From Megaera sp965229545 (lineage in GTDB: Bacteria; Pseudomonadota; Alphaproteobacteria; Rickettsiales; Rickettsiaceae), in contig OZ245887.1 in the NCBI GenBank assembly GCA_965229545.1, forward strand, positions 930,001 to 994,000: a stretch of 64,000 bases of DNA, read 5' to 3'. Both the position numbers and the translations under genes were made by a program. Of the stretch, positions 35,933 through 45,812 are shown piece after piece. The notes below the pieces were generated by a model. It saw only the letters and a program-made list of their open reading frames with translations. It made no database searches and had not been told where the DNA came from. Each line of letters begins with the position of its first letter. Position 1 is the stretch's first letter.

Positions 35933-37151
35933 ATGCCTCCAAGAGCCTTAAAATCAGTATGTGTAAGTGTTGCCTGGCCTGCTTGGCTTTTATTTCTCAA
36001 TCCTGGGACAAGAATAATGATTGCTAGTTATTCTTCGATTTTAAGTGTTAAGCATTCAATGGATACAAGGTTAGTGGTATCTTCCAACTGGTACAAACAA
36101 CTTTTCCCAAAAACAAAACTATCAAAAAGTCATAATCAGAAGAGTAAATTTCTGACTACTAAAAACGGCTTTCGTTTCGCTACGAGTGTTGGCGGCTCAG
36201 CTACTGGTGAAGGAGGAGATTTTCTGATCATCGACGATCCGCACAACCCTACCCAAATCAATTCCGTCAAAATGCACAATAGGGTTATAGAATGGTTCGA
36301 ACAGACTTTTATTACTCGGCTTAATGACAAAAAAATGGTGCAATTGTTCTTGTCATGCAAAGGTTACATCAAGAAGATTTATCCGCTCACTTACAATCTT
36401 CAAACGGTTGGGAAATTCTAAAAATTCCTGCTTTAGCTTCAAAAGATATAGAATATAACTTTGGCAAATTCCATAAAATTTACAAAGAGGGAGAGATTTT
36501 AGATGATATCCGCAACACACGAGATTTCCTCCAAAACCTTGAACGTGAAATTGGCAGTAGAAATTATGCTGCTCAGTTTTTACAAGAACCTTTACCTGCT
36601 AATTATCACTTACTTTCCCGGCAAAATATCCACTATTTTGAAAAATTACCAGATAAGTTCGATTTTTTATTCATAGCTGGGACACCGCAATCAAGACATC
36701 AGAAACGTCTGATTATACAGTTGGAACAGTTTGGGGAATCATCCAAAACAAATATTATCTAGTCCAAATGATTCGGAAAAAACTAATTTATTCAGATTTA
36801 AAAAATGAAATTTACAAGCAGATTCATAAGTATAAACCACGATTTGTCTTAATTGAAGACAAATCAAGTGGACAATCATTGATTCAAGATTTAAAAATTT
36901 CTGGTTTGAATAATATTAAGGCTATAAAACCCTCTCTTGATAAGATTACAAGATTTGCCTCAGTTATACACCTTTTTGAAAGTGGGATAGTATTATTACC
37001 GGCACAAGCAGCTGTTAGTAGAATCATCACTTCCGAGATTACTAATTTCCCTAATGGTAAGCACGACGATATAGTAGACTCTATAAGCCAGTTTCTAAAT
37101 TTTATTAAGCAACAGAATGGTAATAATCTCGTACAGATAAGGAGTTTATAA
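35933..37151 (+). pseudogene. Phage terminase large-subunit relic
   Basis: Starts inside the ATPase domain: MPPRALKSVCVSVAWPAWLL (Walker A-like P-R-x-x-K-S). GEGGDFLIIDDPHNPTQINS (Walker B with DD) and WFEQTFITRLNDKK follow. Frameshifts at about 36350 and 36690-36765 split the rest: YEKDEL-like middle, then the nuclease part VLIEDKSSGQSLIQDLK and NFPNGKHDDIVDSISQFLNF. The N-terminal ~30-60 residues are missing at the IS630-3 junction. A single prophage-derived gene with no other phage genes nearby; it ends 110 bp before tRNA-Thr. Confidence 0.85.
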
Positions 37152-37261
37152 AGAAAAAATGGCATCAAAAAATTGTATAGCAAAAGAAGTTTGGCAAAAT
37201 TCCAAATTTTTCTTGACCTATTAACTATTATATGTCAATTAATTGAGTACATTATACAAGT

Positions 37262-37336
37262 GCCGCTATAGCTCAGTGGTGGAGCGCATCATTGGTAATG
37301 ATGAGGTCGAGAGTCCGATTCTCTCTAGCGGCACCA
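37262..37336 (+). tRNA. tRNA-Thr (anticodon GGT)
   Basis: Acceptor GCCGCTA/TAGCGGC followed by ACCA (CCA encoded). Anticodon stem CATCA/TGATG with loop TTGGTAA gives anticodon GGT (reads ACC/ACU). D-arm GCTCAGTGGT-GGAGC and T loop GTCCGATTC-type are normal. Right border of the accessory zone. Confidence 0.94.
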
Positions 37337-37383
37337 CTAAAACCATTAAAGAATTATTCTAAAAAATCGGTTTTGTTAAAGTC

Positions 37384-38848
37384 CTAAATTTCTTCTGATA
37401 TCCACTCACTTAAATCATTATCATACTTTAATATTCTTGGTTTAGTATCAATGCTATCGAAGGTAATGTCTTGCATTAACTGTTCCTGGCTTGATATAAA
37501 ACCACTTTCTTGGTCAAAAAACGTAAAATATGGTTGGTAATTTTTATAAGTAATATTGATAAACTTTTGTTTTATTGCCTCACTCGCAGCTTTGATTAAA
37601 TCATTTAATGTGTCAACCTTCTGGTTGTTTATAGATTCTATTACTAACCTATAAACGCTTTTATAATTTTGAACGAACATTTCAGGAATACTACTAAAAC
37701 TCCCTCCGGTTTGAACGTTGACAATTGCCACACACTACCGATAGGTATTCCTGACTGGGCCGCTGCATAATCATCAGCTTCAAAAAATAGTGCGCCAGCA
37801 AAATCAAACATCCTACGAATTTTGTTTTTTTCTAAATCATATAATTTAACTTCTTTATCAAATTTTTGGCCGTCTCGAAAAATTGTAAGAGTAATATTCT
37901 CATTGGCATTATTCATTGTTTGGTCAAGTATAGTAAGATCACCACCTAATTCTTTATTATTTACTGCCCAAATAATATCTCTTGGCATTATCACATTTTG
38001 AGCGGTAAAACCGGCAATAATGGTACGGACTGTAATAACCCTATTGCGGGCATCAGGAAATTTTTTAATGTATGCTTTCATTTCTGAGACGGGAAAGTTA
38101 CGGTGCTTTACTGCTTTATCAAGCGAGTACAAAACCGAGATAACACCTATATGCTTTCTTTGTACTGGTTTATTGCTTTCCAAAGCATTTAATACATCCG
38201 TTACATATGACTTCTTTAAAGCAAGAGCATGGGTTTCCCCCCCCCCCACCGTATAAAATTCCAATTGCTTTACTTTTGGAATTTATAACAGGCGAACCGC
38301 TTGCTCCACCAGTGGTATTCATATTTATCACATAAGATCCTTGAGGCATTTGACCATTAATATCAAAAAGATCCGATAAATACCCACTATGGAATGAAAA
38401 TCCTTGATCTTCCGTATTCCCTACAATAAAAACCTCATCACCCAAGCTTGGTTCTTTATTGCTAAATTCTATTTTTTCTACTTGTTCAGGTAATTCCTGA
38501 GGATTTATTTTTAAAATTGCAAAGTCAGCATAGTGATCATAATAAGCAACCTTCGTTTCCGCTTGCTGACCGTTATGGAAAGTAATAAAATATGTACCTA
38601 CTGCAGCTCTTCCGACTACATGGTTATTTGTTACGATAAAGCCCTTTTCAAAATCGGCAATAAACCCGGTTCCCGACCAGCTGCCGGTATTCTGATAGGC
38701 GGAAACAGATACCCGGCTATTAATCGTTACTAAAAATTTTGCTTTTTTTATTTTTTCTATATCTTTAACTTTTACCGTCCCAGAAGCCTGAGTTACAACA
38801 GTGGTTGAGACTAAAAAAAATTAGGAAAATTTTTATTATTTTTAACAT
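37384..38848 (-). pseudogene. Trypsin-like (HtrA-type) serine protease, three frameshifts
   Basis: Probable secreted protease. From the ATG complementary to 38846-38848 it reads MLKIIKIFLIF and, after one extra T in a run of eight (38813-38820), LVSTTVVTQASGTVKVKD, a signal peptide. The catalytic triad is visible: His in IVTNNHVVGRAA, Asp in YADFAILKI, Ser in TTGGASGSPVIN. An 11-G tract (38237-38247) shifts the frame right after SKAIGILYGGG; with ten G it would continue into ETHALALKKSYVTDVLNALE. A third defect near 37734 is an extra GT in GTGTGT, before VQTGGSFSSIPEMFVQNYK. No PDZ domain is evident. The number of breaks suggests decay, although two of the three are at simple repeats that mutate easily. 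Confidence 0.8.
38237..38247. repeat. Eleven-base C/G homopolymer inside the protease gene
   Basis: C11 on the plus strand (G11 in the coding sense), by far the longest G/C run seen in this AT-rich window. It lies between codons for ILYGGG and ETHALAL. Lengths of 10 or 13 restore the downstream frame and 11 breaks it, as expected of a slipped-strand switch. It could also be an assembly or sequencing error. Confidence 0.85.
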
Positions 38849-38971
38849 TTTTTACCTTACTAATCTTGTAAAAATTTTATCCTGCACTATATCAACAGAT
38901 ATATTTGACTAAACCAAAAAAGCAGATAAAAGCTTTCAAGTCAAACAAATTTATATTCAATGGGGATAACT

Positions 38972-40885
38972 ATGGAAAAAATTATTGGTATCGATCTTGG
39001 TACAACAAACTCTTGCGTAGCGGTTATGGAGGGTAAAGAGCCTAAGGTGATAGAAAATGCCGAAGGGTCAAGAACTACTCCTTCCATGGTAGCATTTGCA
39101 AACGGAGAAATATTGGTAGGAGAACCGGCAAAAAGGCAAGCTGTTACAAACGCAGCTAATACTTTATTTGCTATTAAACGACTAATTGGTCGTAACATGG
39201 ATGATCCAACGGTAAAAAAAGATCAGGAACTTGTACCGTATAAAATTGTTAAATCTGATAATAACGACGCTTGGGTAGAAGTAGAAGTAGACGGCAAAAA
39301 ATATTCTCCAAGCCAGATTAGTGCTTATGTCCTGCAAAAAATGAAAGAAACAGCTGAAAATTACCTTGGCGAACCTGTTACCCAAGCTGTAATTACAGTT
39401 CCTGCTTATTTCAACGACGCTCAAAGGCAAGCAACAAAAGATGCCGGTAAGATCGCAGGCCTAGAAGTGCTGCGCATTATAAATGAACCGACAGCTGCAG
39501 CGCTTGCCTATGGATTTGACAAAACAGAAAATAAAACCATAGTTGTTTACGATTTAGGTGGTGGTACTTTTGACGTTTCTATTCTTGAAATTGGTGACGG
39601 CGTGTTCGAAGTTAAAGCAACTAATGGCGATACTTTCCTAGGCGGTGAAGATTTCGATATGCGAATTCTTAATTTCTTGGTTGACGAATTCAAAAAAGAG
39701 CATGGGATTGACTTAAAAAGAGATCCTCTTGCTCTCCAAAGGCTTAAAGAAGCTGCGGAGAAAGCAAAAAAAGAACTTTCTTCAACTCAACAAACTGATA
39801 TAAATCTGCCTTATATTACCGCAGATAGTAGCGGTCCAAAACATATGAACCTTAAGCTTACTAGAGCAAAACTTGAGGCATTGGTTGAAGATTTGATCAA
39901 TTCTACCATGGAACCTTGTAAAAAGGCCTTAAAGGATGCAGGTCTTAAAGCCAATGATATCCAGGAAGTAGTACTTGTTGGCGGTATGACAAGAATGCCG
40001 AAGGTAATCGAAAAAGTAAAAGAATTCTTTGGCCGTGAACCTCATAGGGGTGTGAACCCTGATGAAGTAGTAGCTCTCGGCGCAGCAATCCAAGGAGGAG
40101 TGTTGCAAGGTGACGTTAAAGATGTCTTGTTACTCGATGTTACTCCTTTATCACTTGGAATCGAAACTCTGGGTGGAGTATTTACAAGATTGATAGATAG
40201 AAATACTACTATTCCTACGAAGAAAAGCCAGGTTTTCTCAACTGCAGACGATAATCAACATGCAGTTACGATAAGAGTATTTCAGGGAGAGAGGGAACTT
40301 GCTGTACATAATAAGTTGCTTGGACAATTTAATCTAGAAGGAATCCCACCTGCACCAAGAGGTATGCCTCAAATTGAAGTGACATTCGACATTGACGTTA
40401 ACGGTATAGTACATGTTTCCGCTAAAGATAAAGCTAGTGGTAAAGAACAAAAAGTTACTATCCAGGCTTCTGGAGGTCTTAAAGAAGAAGAAATTGAAGC
40501 AATGGTTAAAGATGCGGAGAAAAATGCTGCCGAAGACAAAAAACGTAAAGAAGCGATAGAAGTAAGAAATAGAGCTGATACGCTTATTTATTCGTCTGAA
40601 AAATCGTTAAAAGAACATGGAGATAAAATCTCAGGCGATGACAAGAAAGCTATTGAAGAAGCAATAGCTGAATTAAAATCAGCACTTGAGGAAGATAATC
40701 TTGAAAAAATTAATAAAAAAACAGAAGTTTTAGCTGCTGCGAGTATGAAAATAGGCGAAGCAATGTATAAAACAGATGGAAGTGGTGGAATGGGTGGCGC
40801 AGGTGCTGCTCATACTGAACATAAAGATTCTGGAGATGATAAAGTAGTAGATGGTCAATTTAAGGATGTGACCGATAATAAGTAA
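38972..40885 (+). CDS. dnaK: Hsp70 chaperone DnaK
   Basis: ATP-driven protein-folding chaperone. 637 residues from ATG 38972. A GGGGA ribosome site lies 6-7 bases before it, and the in-frame ATG at 38960 overlaps that site and is less likely. It has IIGIDLGTTNSCVAVMEGKE, the three Hsp70 signatures (IDLGTTNS, VYDLGGGTFDVSILEIG, VVLVGGMTRMPKVIEKV) and AYFNDAQRQATKDAG. The C-terminal Gly-rich tail ends in DGQFKDVTDNK. dnaJ follows after 138 bp with a hairpin between them. Intact. Confidence 0.98.
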   Translation: MEKIIGIDLGTTNSCVAVMEGKEPKVIENAEGSRTTPSMVAFANGEILVGEPAKRQAVTNAANTLFAIKRLIGRNMDDPTVKKDQELVPYKIVKSDNNDAWVEVEVDGKKYSPSQISAYVLQKMKETAENYLGEPVTQAVITVPAYFNDAQRQATKDAGKIAGLEVLRIINEPTAAALAYGFDKTENKTIVVYDLGGGTFDVSILEIGDGVFEVKATNGDTFLGGEDFDMRILNFLVDEFKKEHGIDLKRDPLALQRLKEAAEKAKKELSSTQQTDINLPYITADSSGPKHMNLKLTRAKLEALVEDLINSTMEPCKKALKDAGLKANDIQEVVLVGGMTRMPKVIEKVKEFFGREPHRGVNPDEVVALGAAIQGGVLQGDVKDVLLLDVTPLSLGIETLGGVFTRLIDRNTTIPTKKSQVFSTADDNQHAVTIRVFQGERELAVHNKLLGQFNLEGIPPAPRGMPQIEVTFDIDVNGIVHVSAKDKASGKEQKVTIQASGGLKEEEIEAMVKDAEKNAAEDKKRKEAIEVRNRADTLIYSSEKSLKEHGDKISGDDKKAIEEAIAELKSALEEDNLEKINKKTEVLAAASMKIGEAMYKTDGSGGMGGAGAAHTEHKDSGDDKVVDGQFKDVTDNK

Positions 40886-40919
40886 ACTAATTTACTAGAC
40901 TACTCACAGAAATGACCTA

Positions 40920-40967
40920 TAATCGGCTGGTATCAAATTAAAACGCTTTTATTTCACCAGCCGATTA
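40920..40967 (+). terminator. Hairpin between dnaK and dnaJ
   Basis: TAATCGGCTGG and CCAGCCGATTA form a perfect 11-bp stem around a 26-base loop. There is no strong T-run after it, so it may be a partial terminator or an RNA-processing/stability element that sets the dnaK to dnaJ ratio. Confidence 0.6.
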
Positions 40968-41023
40968 TTGCTATAGAAAATTTAGTTTAAGCTTTTTACC
41001 ACAAAGTTATTTGTAAACGTATT

Positions 41024-42166
41024 ATGTCGAAAAAAGATTATTATGAAGTTCTAGAAGTACCACGATCAGCCGACGCTTCTGAAATAAAAAAAGCATATTT
41101 AAAACTAGCCAAAAAATATCACCCAGATCAAAATGCCAACAATCCTGATGCTGAAAGGAAATTTAAAGAAGTTAGCGAAGCGTATGATACTCTAAAAGAC
41201 GAGCAAAAACGAGCAGCTTATGATAGGTTCGGCCATGCGGCTTTTGCTCAGGGTAACAGCGCCTCAAGTGGCTTTGGCGGTGGCAGGGCGGGAGGCTTTA
41301 ATGCCCAGGATATCAACGATATTTTTGGCGACTTTTTTGGCGACTTTATGGGAGGGAGCACAAGAAGGACCAGAACATCTACGAACATTAAAGGCTCAGA
41401 TTTAAAGTATGAACTTACTATTAGCCTTGAAGAGGCATTTAGAGGAACTGATAAAAACATTAATTTTAGAACAGAAGTAAAATGCAACCCATGTAATGGC
41501 AAGGGTTCACAGGATGCGAGTGCAACTGCTAATTGTAGTCAGTGCGGAGGTGCTGGGGTAGTTAGGATGCAGCAAGGTTTTTTTGCAATAGAACAAACTT
41601 GTAGTAAATGTGGCGGTGCTGGCCAAGTTATTAAAAATCCTTGTATTACCTGCCACGGTAATGGCAGAATTACCAAACAGAAAAGTTTAATTATTAACGT
41701 CCCATCTGGTATAGAAGATAACACACGAATCCGTATTGCTTCAGAAGGCGAAGCCGGAATTAGGGGCGGAGCAAATGGAGATCTATATGTTTTTGTTTCC
41801 ATAAAATCTCACGATATATATAAAGTTGAAAATTCGAATCTTCATTTTAAGTTACCAATCAGTTTTACAAAAGCGGTTCTTGGAGGAGAAATTGAAGTAC
41901 CAACTATTGACGGCTCAAAAGTAAAATTAACAATTTCAGCAGGATCCGAAACCGGTGATCAATTACGTATAAAAGGTCATGGTATGTCAAAAGTTCGCTC
42001 TACTTCAAGGGGAGATCTCTACGCCCATGTTTATGTTCAAATTCCTAAACACTTGACAAAAAAGCAGAAAGATTTACTAGAAGAGTTAGATAAAGAATTA
42101 GGCCAAGTAAATCAAAACTATTCAGAAAGCGGTTTTTTCTCTAAAATGAAAAATTTATGGTCATAA
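41024..42166 (+). CDS. dnaJ: Hsp40 co-chaperone DnaJ
   Basis: Stimulates DnaK ATPase and delivers clients. 380 residues with full class I layout. J domain with HPD (KKYHPDQN, about residue 33). Gly/Phe-rich linker (FGGGRAGGFNAQ). Four zinc-binding repeats CNPCNGKG, CSQCGGAG, CSKCGGAG, CITCHGNG. C-terminal substrate domain. It starts MSKKDYYEVLEVPRSADASE. Intact, downstream of dnaK in the usual order. Confidence 0.97.
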   Translation: MSKKDYYEVLEVPRSADASEIKKAYLKLAKKYHPDQNANNPDAERKFKEVSEAYDTLKDEQKRAAYDRFGHAAFAQGNSASSGFGGGRAGGFNAQDINDIFGDFFGDFMGGSTRRTRTSTNIKGSDLKYELTISLEEAFRGTDKNINFRTEVKCNPCNGKGSQDASATANCSQCGGAGVVRMQQGFFAIEQTCSKCGGAGQVIKNPCITCHGNGRITKQKSLIINVPSGIEDNTRIRIASEGEAGIRGGANGDLYVFVSIKSHDIYKVENSNLHFKLPISFTKAVLGGEIEVPTIDGSKVKLTISAGSETGDQLRIKGHGMSKVRSTSRGDLYAHVYVQIPKHLTKKQKDLLEELDKELGQVNQNYSESGFFSKMKNLWS

Positions 42167-42184
42167 AAATGAAATAGGTAAGTT

Positions 42185-42637
42185 ATGGTAAAAAAGCTAT
42201 TAATTAATTCCTTAGTTATTTTCTGTATTATTCTAAGTGTAAATATTACAGCTTTCTCATCTGCTACCGAAGCACAAAATGATAGTAAATCGGATAAAGG
42301 ATCTATTTTTCTTCGGGAGTTGTTACTCGCTCACAGAATGCTTGCAAATAGTAAACAGTCTGATTCTGATAATTCAAAAATAGCAAAATCAATAGTTTTA
42401 ACAGGCCAAAAGAAATATGAAATAGTATCCTTTGAGTTTAAAAATACACTAGGTATTCCGGCAGAAGAAACTTTTGAAGAATATGCTAAAATAAATAATT
42501 TATTTTACATGAGAAGTGTTATAACTAAGTCTCCGGAAGAAAAAAATTCTAACTTAGAAATTTTTGACTCTAATGAAGCAAATTTAGAAGATGGAATATC
42601 TTTCTATATATCCTTACGTCCTACAGAACAAGAATAA
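42185..42637 (+). CDS. Exported protein of unknown function
   Basis: 150 residues with a clear signal peptide (VKKLLINSLVIFCIILSVNITAFSSA). The mature part is polar, containing KGSIFLRELLLAHRMLANSK and KKYEIVSFEFKNTLGIPAEE. It follows dnaJ after 18 bases on the same strand and may share its transcript. No family recognised. There is no lipobox, so it is probably periplasmic or secreted. Confidence 0.65.
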   Translation: MVKKLLINSLVIFCIILSVNITAFSSATEAQNDSKSDKGSIFLRELLLAHRMLANSKQSDSDNSKIAKSIVLTGQKKYEIVSFEFKNTLGIPAEETFEEYAKINNLFYMRSVITKSPEEKNSNLEIFDSNEANLEDGISFYISLRPTEQE

Positions 42638-42677
42638 ACTCTCACTGTGCTTAAAACCCATAATTAAGGTGTGTTAA

Positions 42678-43349
42678 TTATGCTGATTTTAATAAATTTC
42701 GTGCTTGGTCAGTTAAATTATTTAATGTGTTTTCCAAAAGTATCTTATCCTGCTCCTCATCCCCACTGAGGGTTAAAGGCTTTCCTATAACTACTAATAT
42801 TTTACTAAAGAATTTTGGTAACATCATCCTATCCCAACTTTTGAGCTCAAAATATTTTGAAGCATGACACGAAACGGGGACTACTTTTTTGTCGTATTTA
42901 CTAGCAATTTTTGTAATTACGCTATTATTTTTATATACAGGCCCTCTTGGTCCGTCAGGAGTTACCACTATCTTACCACCATTGGAAATTTGCTTTATAA
43001 TTTCTTTGACGGCAGCAGCTGAATTCTTGTTTGTTGAACCTTCAATTATTCGGTGCCCCATCATTAAAATGAGCTTACCGATAATTTTGCCGTCGGAATG
43101 TGGACTTGTTAGGCCAAAAACATTTTTATAATTACCCAAAATATACATGCTATAAGCTAATCTATTATGCCATATTGCAAAAAACAGCCCTTTTGCATTA
43201 TCAAGCTTTGCTTCATCAAGGTTTTCGGGCATAATGAAACGCCAGCTACTAGTAAAATAAGCAATTTTAAGATATAGAAAAATTGCAGTTGCTACTATAT
43301 TAAATATTATTTTACTATTTTTTAAATAATACTTTATTATCTTCTTCAT
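42678..43349 (-). CDS. lpxJ: DUF374 acyltransferase, LpxJ-like lipid A late acyltransferase
   Basis: About 223 residues from the ATG at 43349, which overlaps the aatA stop as TAATG (translational coupling); a 7-codon longer frame is less likely. N-terminal membrane helix (IIFNIVATAIFLYLKIAYF). The acyltransferase core has GLFFAIWHNRLAYSMY (His of the active site), LTSPHSDGKIIGKLI and GGKIVVTPDGPRGPVYK (P-D-G-P-R-G-P). The DUF374 family includes LpxJ, a late lipid A acyltransferase described in Helicobacter and Rickettsia; the role here is by family. Paired with aatA without evident functional link. Confidence 0.82.
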   Translation of the reverse strand: MKKIIKYYLKNSKIIFNIVATAIFLYLKIAYFTSSWRFIMPENLDEAKLDNAKGLFFAIWHNRLAYSMYILGNYKNVFGLTSPHSDGKIIGKLILMMGHRIIEGSTNKNSAAAVKEIIKQISNGGKIVVTPDGPRGPVYKNNSVITKIASKYDKKVVPVSCHASKYFELKSWDRMMLPKFFSKILVVIGKPLTLSGDEEQDKILLENTLNNLTDQARNLLKSA

Positions 43350-44551
43350 TAAGCCAATTGGTTTATACACATCTCAATTCTACGACACGCTTCAGCAAGT
43401 AATTCTTCACTAGTTGTATAAGAGATACGGAAATACCCTTCCAGGCCAAATGCAATGCCGGGTACTACTGCTACATTTGCATGTTCTAACAAATAAGTTG
43501 CTAAATCATTATCGTTTTTGAGTAACTGCCCGGAAGGTGTCTTTTTACCAAATAATTTCGTACATCTAATAAACAAGTAAAAAGCTCCTTCAGGCTTATA
43601 GCACTCAAGGTTCTTGATTTTAGACAGCAAGCTAAAAACCAAATCCCGTTTTTTTTCAAAACCAAGGGCATTTTTTGGGATATAGCTTTGGATACCGATA
43701 AGAGCTTCGATAGCTGCCATCTGGCTTATTGATGAAGGATTAGAAGTACTTTGCGACTGGATTAACGCCATAGCTTTTATTATATCCTTATTACCCGCAC
43801 CATAACCTATTCTCCAGCCAGTCATTGAATAAGCTTTTGAAACGCCGTTAACTATAAATATTCTCTCTTTTAAATCCGGCGCAACTGCTGCCAAATTATA
43901 AAATTTAAAACCATCAAAAGTAATATGCTCATATATATCATCAGACATTATCTGAACATGAGGGTATTTTCGCAAAATATCAGCAAGTATTAGCAAGTCC
44001 TGCTTTGAATAAGCTGTTCCCGATGGATTGCTTGGAGAATTTAAAATAAACCACTTAGTTTTGTCTGTAATGGCTGTATCTAGGGATTCTGGTGTTATTC
44101 TAAATCCTGTTTCCAGATGAGCTTCAATTATTACCGGTTTGCCTTCGGCAAGTAGTACAATATCAGGGTAAGATACCCAATAAGGTGCAGGTATTATTAC
44201 TTCATCTCCTTGGTCAAGAGTTGCCATAAACAAATTATATATGACTTGTTTCCCCCCCGTTCCAATAATTATTTGGTCTGCTAAATGTTCAAGGCCATTT
44301 TCTCGTTTAAATTTTTCACATACCGCTTTTTTTAATTCCGGCATACCATCGACATTGGTATACTTTGTTACACCAGCTTTTATCGCAGTAATAGCAGCAA
44401 GTTTGATATTTTCTGGAGTATCAAAATCCGGCTCGCCAGCACCAAGAGAAATCACATCTATGCCACTTCGTTTTAATTCTGCAGCTTTTGCAGATACGGC
44501 AAGTGTTGGAGATGGCTTAATAAAACCCAACCTTCTAGCTATTAATGACAT
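43349..44551 (-). CDS. aatA: Aspartate aminotransferase (class I PLP enzyme)
   Basis: Interconverts aspartate/2-oxoglutarate and oxaloacetate/glutamate. 400 residues. It has SLGAGEPDFDTPENIKLAAI, the PLP-binding SKAYSMTGWRIGYGAG (Schiff-base Lys in SKAYS, about residue 235) and NSPSNPSGTAYSKQDLL. FRISYTTSEELLAEAC near the C-terminus holds the carboxylate-binding Arg. It is alpha-family AAT-I, as in other Rickettsiales. The last codon overlaps the following acyltransferase start. Intact; the upstream region runs to IS630 copy 4. Confidence 0.94.
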   Translation of the reverse strand: MSLIARRLGFIKPSPTLAVSAKAAELKRSGIDVISLGAGEPDFDTPENIKLAAITAIKAGVTKYTNVDGMPELKKAVCEKFKRENGLEHLADQIIIGTGGKQVIYNLFMATLDQGDEVIIPAPYWVSYPDIVLLAEGKPVIIEAHLETGFRITPESLDTAITDKTKWFILNSPSNPSGTAYSKQDLLILADILRKYPHVQIMSDDIYEHITFDGFKFYNLAAVAPDLKERIFIVNGVSKAYSMTGWRIGYGAGNKDIIKAMALIQSQSTSNPSSISQMAAIEALIGIQSYIPKNALGFEKKRDLVFSLLSKIKNLECYKPEGAFYLFIRCTKLFGKKTPSGQLLKNDNDLATYLLEHANVAVVPGIAFGLEGYFRISYTTSEELLAEACRRIEMCINQLA

Positions 44552-44682
44552 AATTTTGTAACTAATTTTTTTGTTAATTTTATAAGTAACAGCTAATATT
44601 GCTTTATTAGTTTGAACTAGGCAGGATTATATGAGAACATAAGTTGAAAATCAAATTAAAGATCAATAAATCAACCTACTTA

Positions 44683-45812
44683 TTACTCTGGCCTTTAAAT
44701 ATTGAATATTATATAGTAGCATAAGCTATTTCTTTCTTTTTAAAATAATTTTGAATTTTTATACCATTAAACTGAATTTGTGTTAAATAGGACCGTACAT
44801 TAATTGTTAAATCTTTTACTGATTTTAGTACTCGAAAATTATTGGAGTTAGCTTTGACATCTTGGTTTACAAGTTCTTGTGGATTCATATCAGGACAATA
44901 TGATGGTAAATAAAACAATTCTAGCTTGTCCTTATGTCTTTCTACATAAGCTTTTACCTTTTTACTGTGATGCACTCTATGATTATCTAATATCAAAAAT
45001 ATTTTCTGCTTAATTTGTCTGATCAGTCTACCTAAAAATTCAATACACTTTTTGCTGGTAAAATTATCTTCAAATACCATCCAGTTCATAAACCCTTGCG
45101 GACTAATAGCAGCTAGCATATTACATTTAAATCTTGAACCACTTCTCTTGATTGCTGGGGTCTTGCCTTTAAGACCATATGTTTTACCTCGATTATCTGT
45201 TGATTGTATCCCCATTTCATCTCCCCAATAAATTCTAGCACTTTCTTTCATTGCACGAGACTTGATTTCTGGATATGTGACTGTTAACCATTCTTTTATC
45301 TTCTCTGGATTACGTTGATAGGCTGATTTAATTGGTTTTTGAGACGTAAAACCCAATCTATTCATAATTTTTCTTATAGAACGCCTGTTATACTGATAAA
45401 GGTAATTGGATTCTATATATTCTTGTACCACTTTACTATTCCATAACGTATAATCCATTCCCAATTCATCAGGTGTATGTGATAAAATTTTAGATTTTAA
45501 TTCCTCTTCTTGATTTTTACTGATTTTAGATCCTGTTCCTACCTTTACTCCTCGCTTCTTATAGCGAAAGCTTTCTTCCTTATAAATTTTGTACTCTTTA
45601 AGATATTTCCATATAGAACTCCTAGAAAACCCAAAGGTAATAGATGCTTGTTTCTTGCTTATTCCATGTATAACTATTGCTTCCACTGCTTTCTTTCTTA
45701 ATATCTTGAGATCGCTTGGTGATAATTTTATTAGACATTTTGTTATTACTCTTGATACAATATCATTATATCATTTCTCTAATATTAGTTCAATATTTAA
45801 AGGCCGGAGTAA
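44683..45812 (-). mobile_element. IS630-family element, copy 4
   Basis: 1130 bp with both inverted repeats, two bases shorter than the others because of a loss in the T-run after GGTGATAATTTT (start of the transposase gene). A partial fifth copy is attached directly at its right end. The outer TA pair belongs to that older copy (44681-44682 and 45987-45988). Confidence 0.92.
44709..45738 (-). pseudogene. IS630-family transposase, N-terminal frameshift
   Basis: Apart from a 2-base loss in the sixth codon region, which puts the first ~18 codons out of frame, the gene is intact. The Trp at the amber site of copies 2 and 3 is TGG here. A GTG at 45686 can restart translation for 325 residues (MEAIVIHGISKKQASITFGF) with the helix-turn-helix and all three catalytic acids, so a shortened product is conceivable. 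Confidence 0.85.

Noticed and set aside
37262..37336. Phage attachment site duplicated from tRNA-Thr
   Set aside because: The tRNA 3' end was not found again in the window, so an att pair cannot be supported.
38908..38935. Heat-shock type promoter before dnaK
   Set aside because: A TTGACT is present, but no convincing sigma-32 -10 box (CCCCAT-type) or correct spacing was found.
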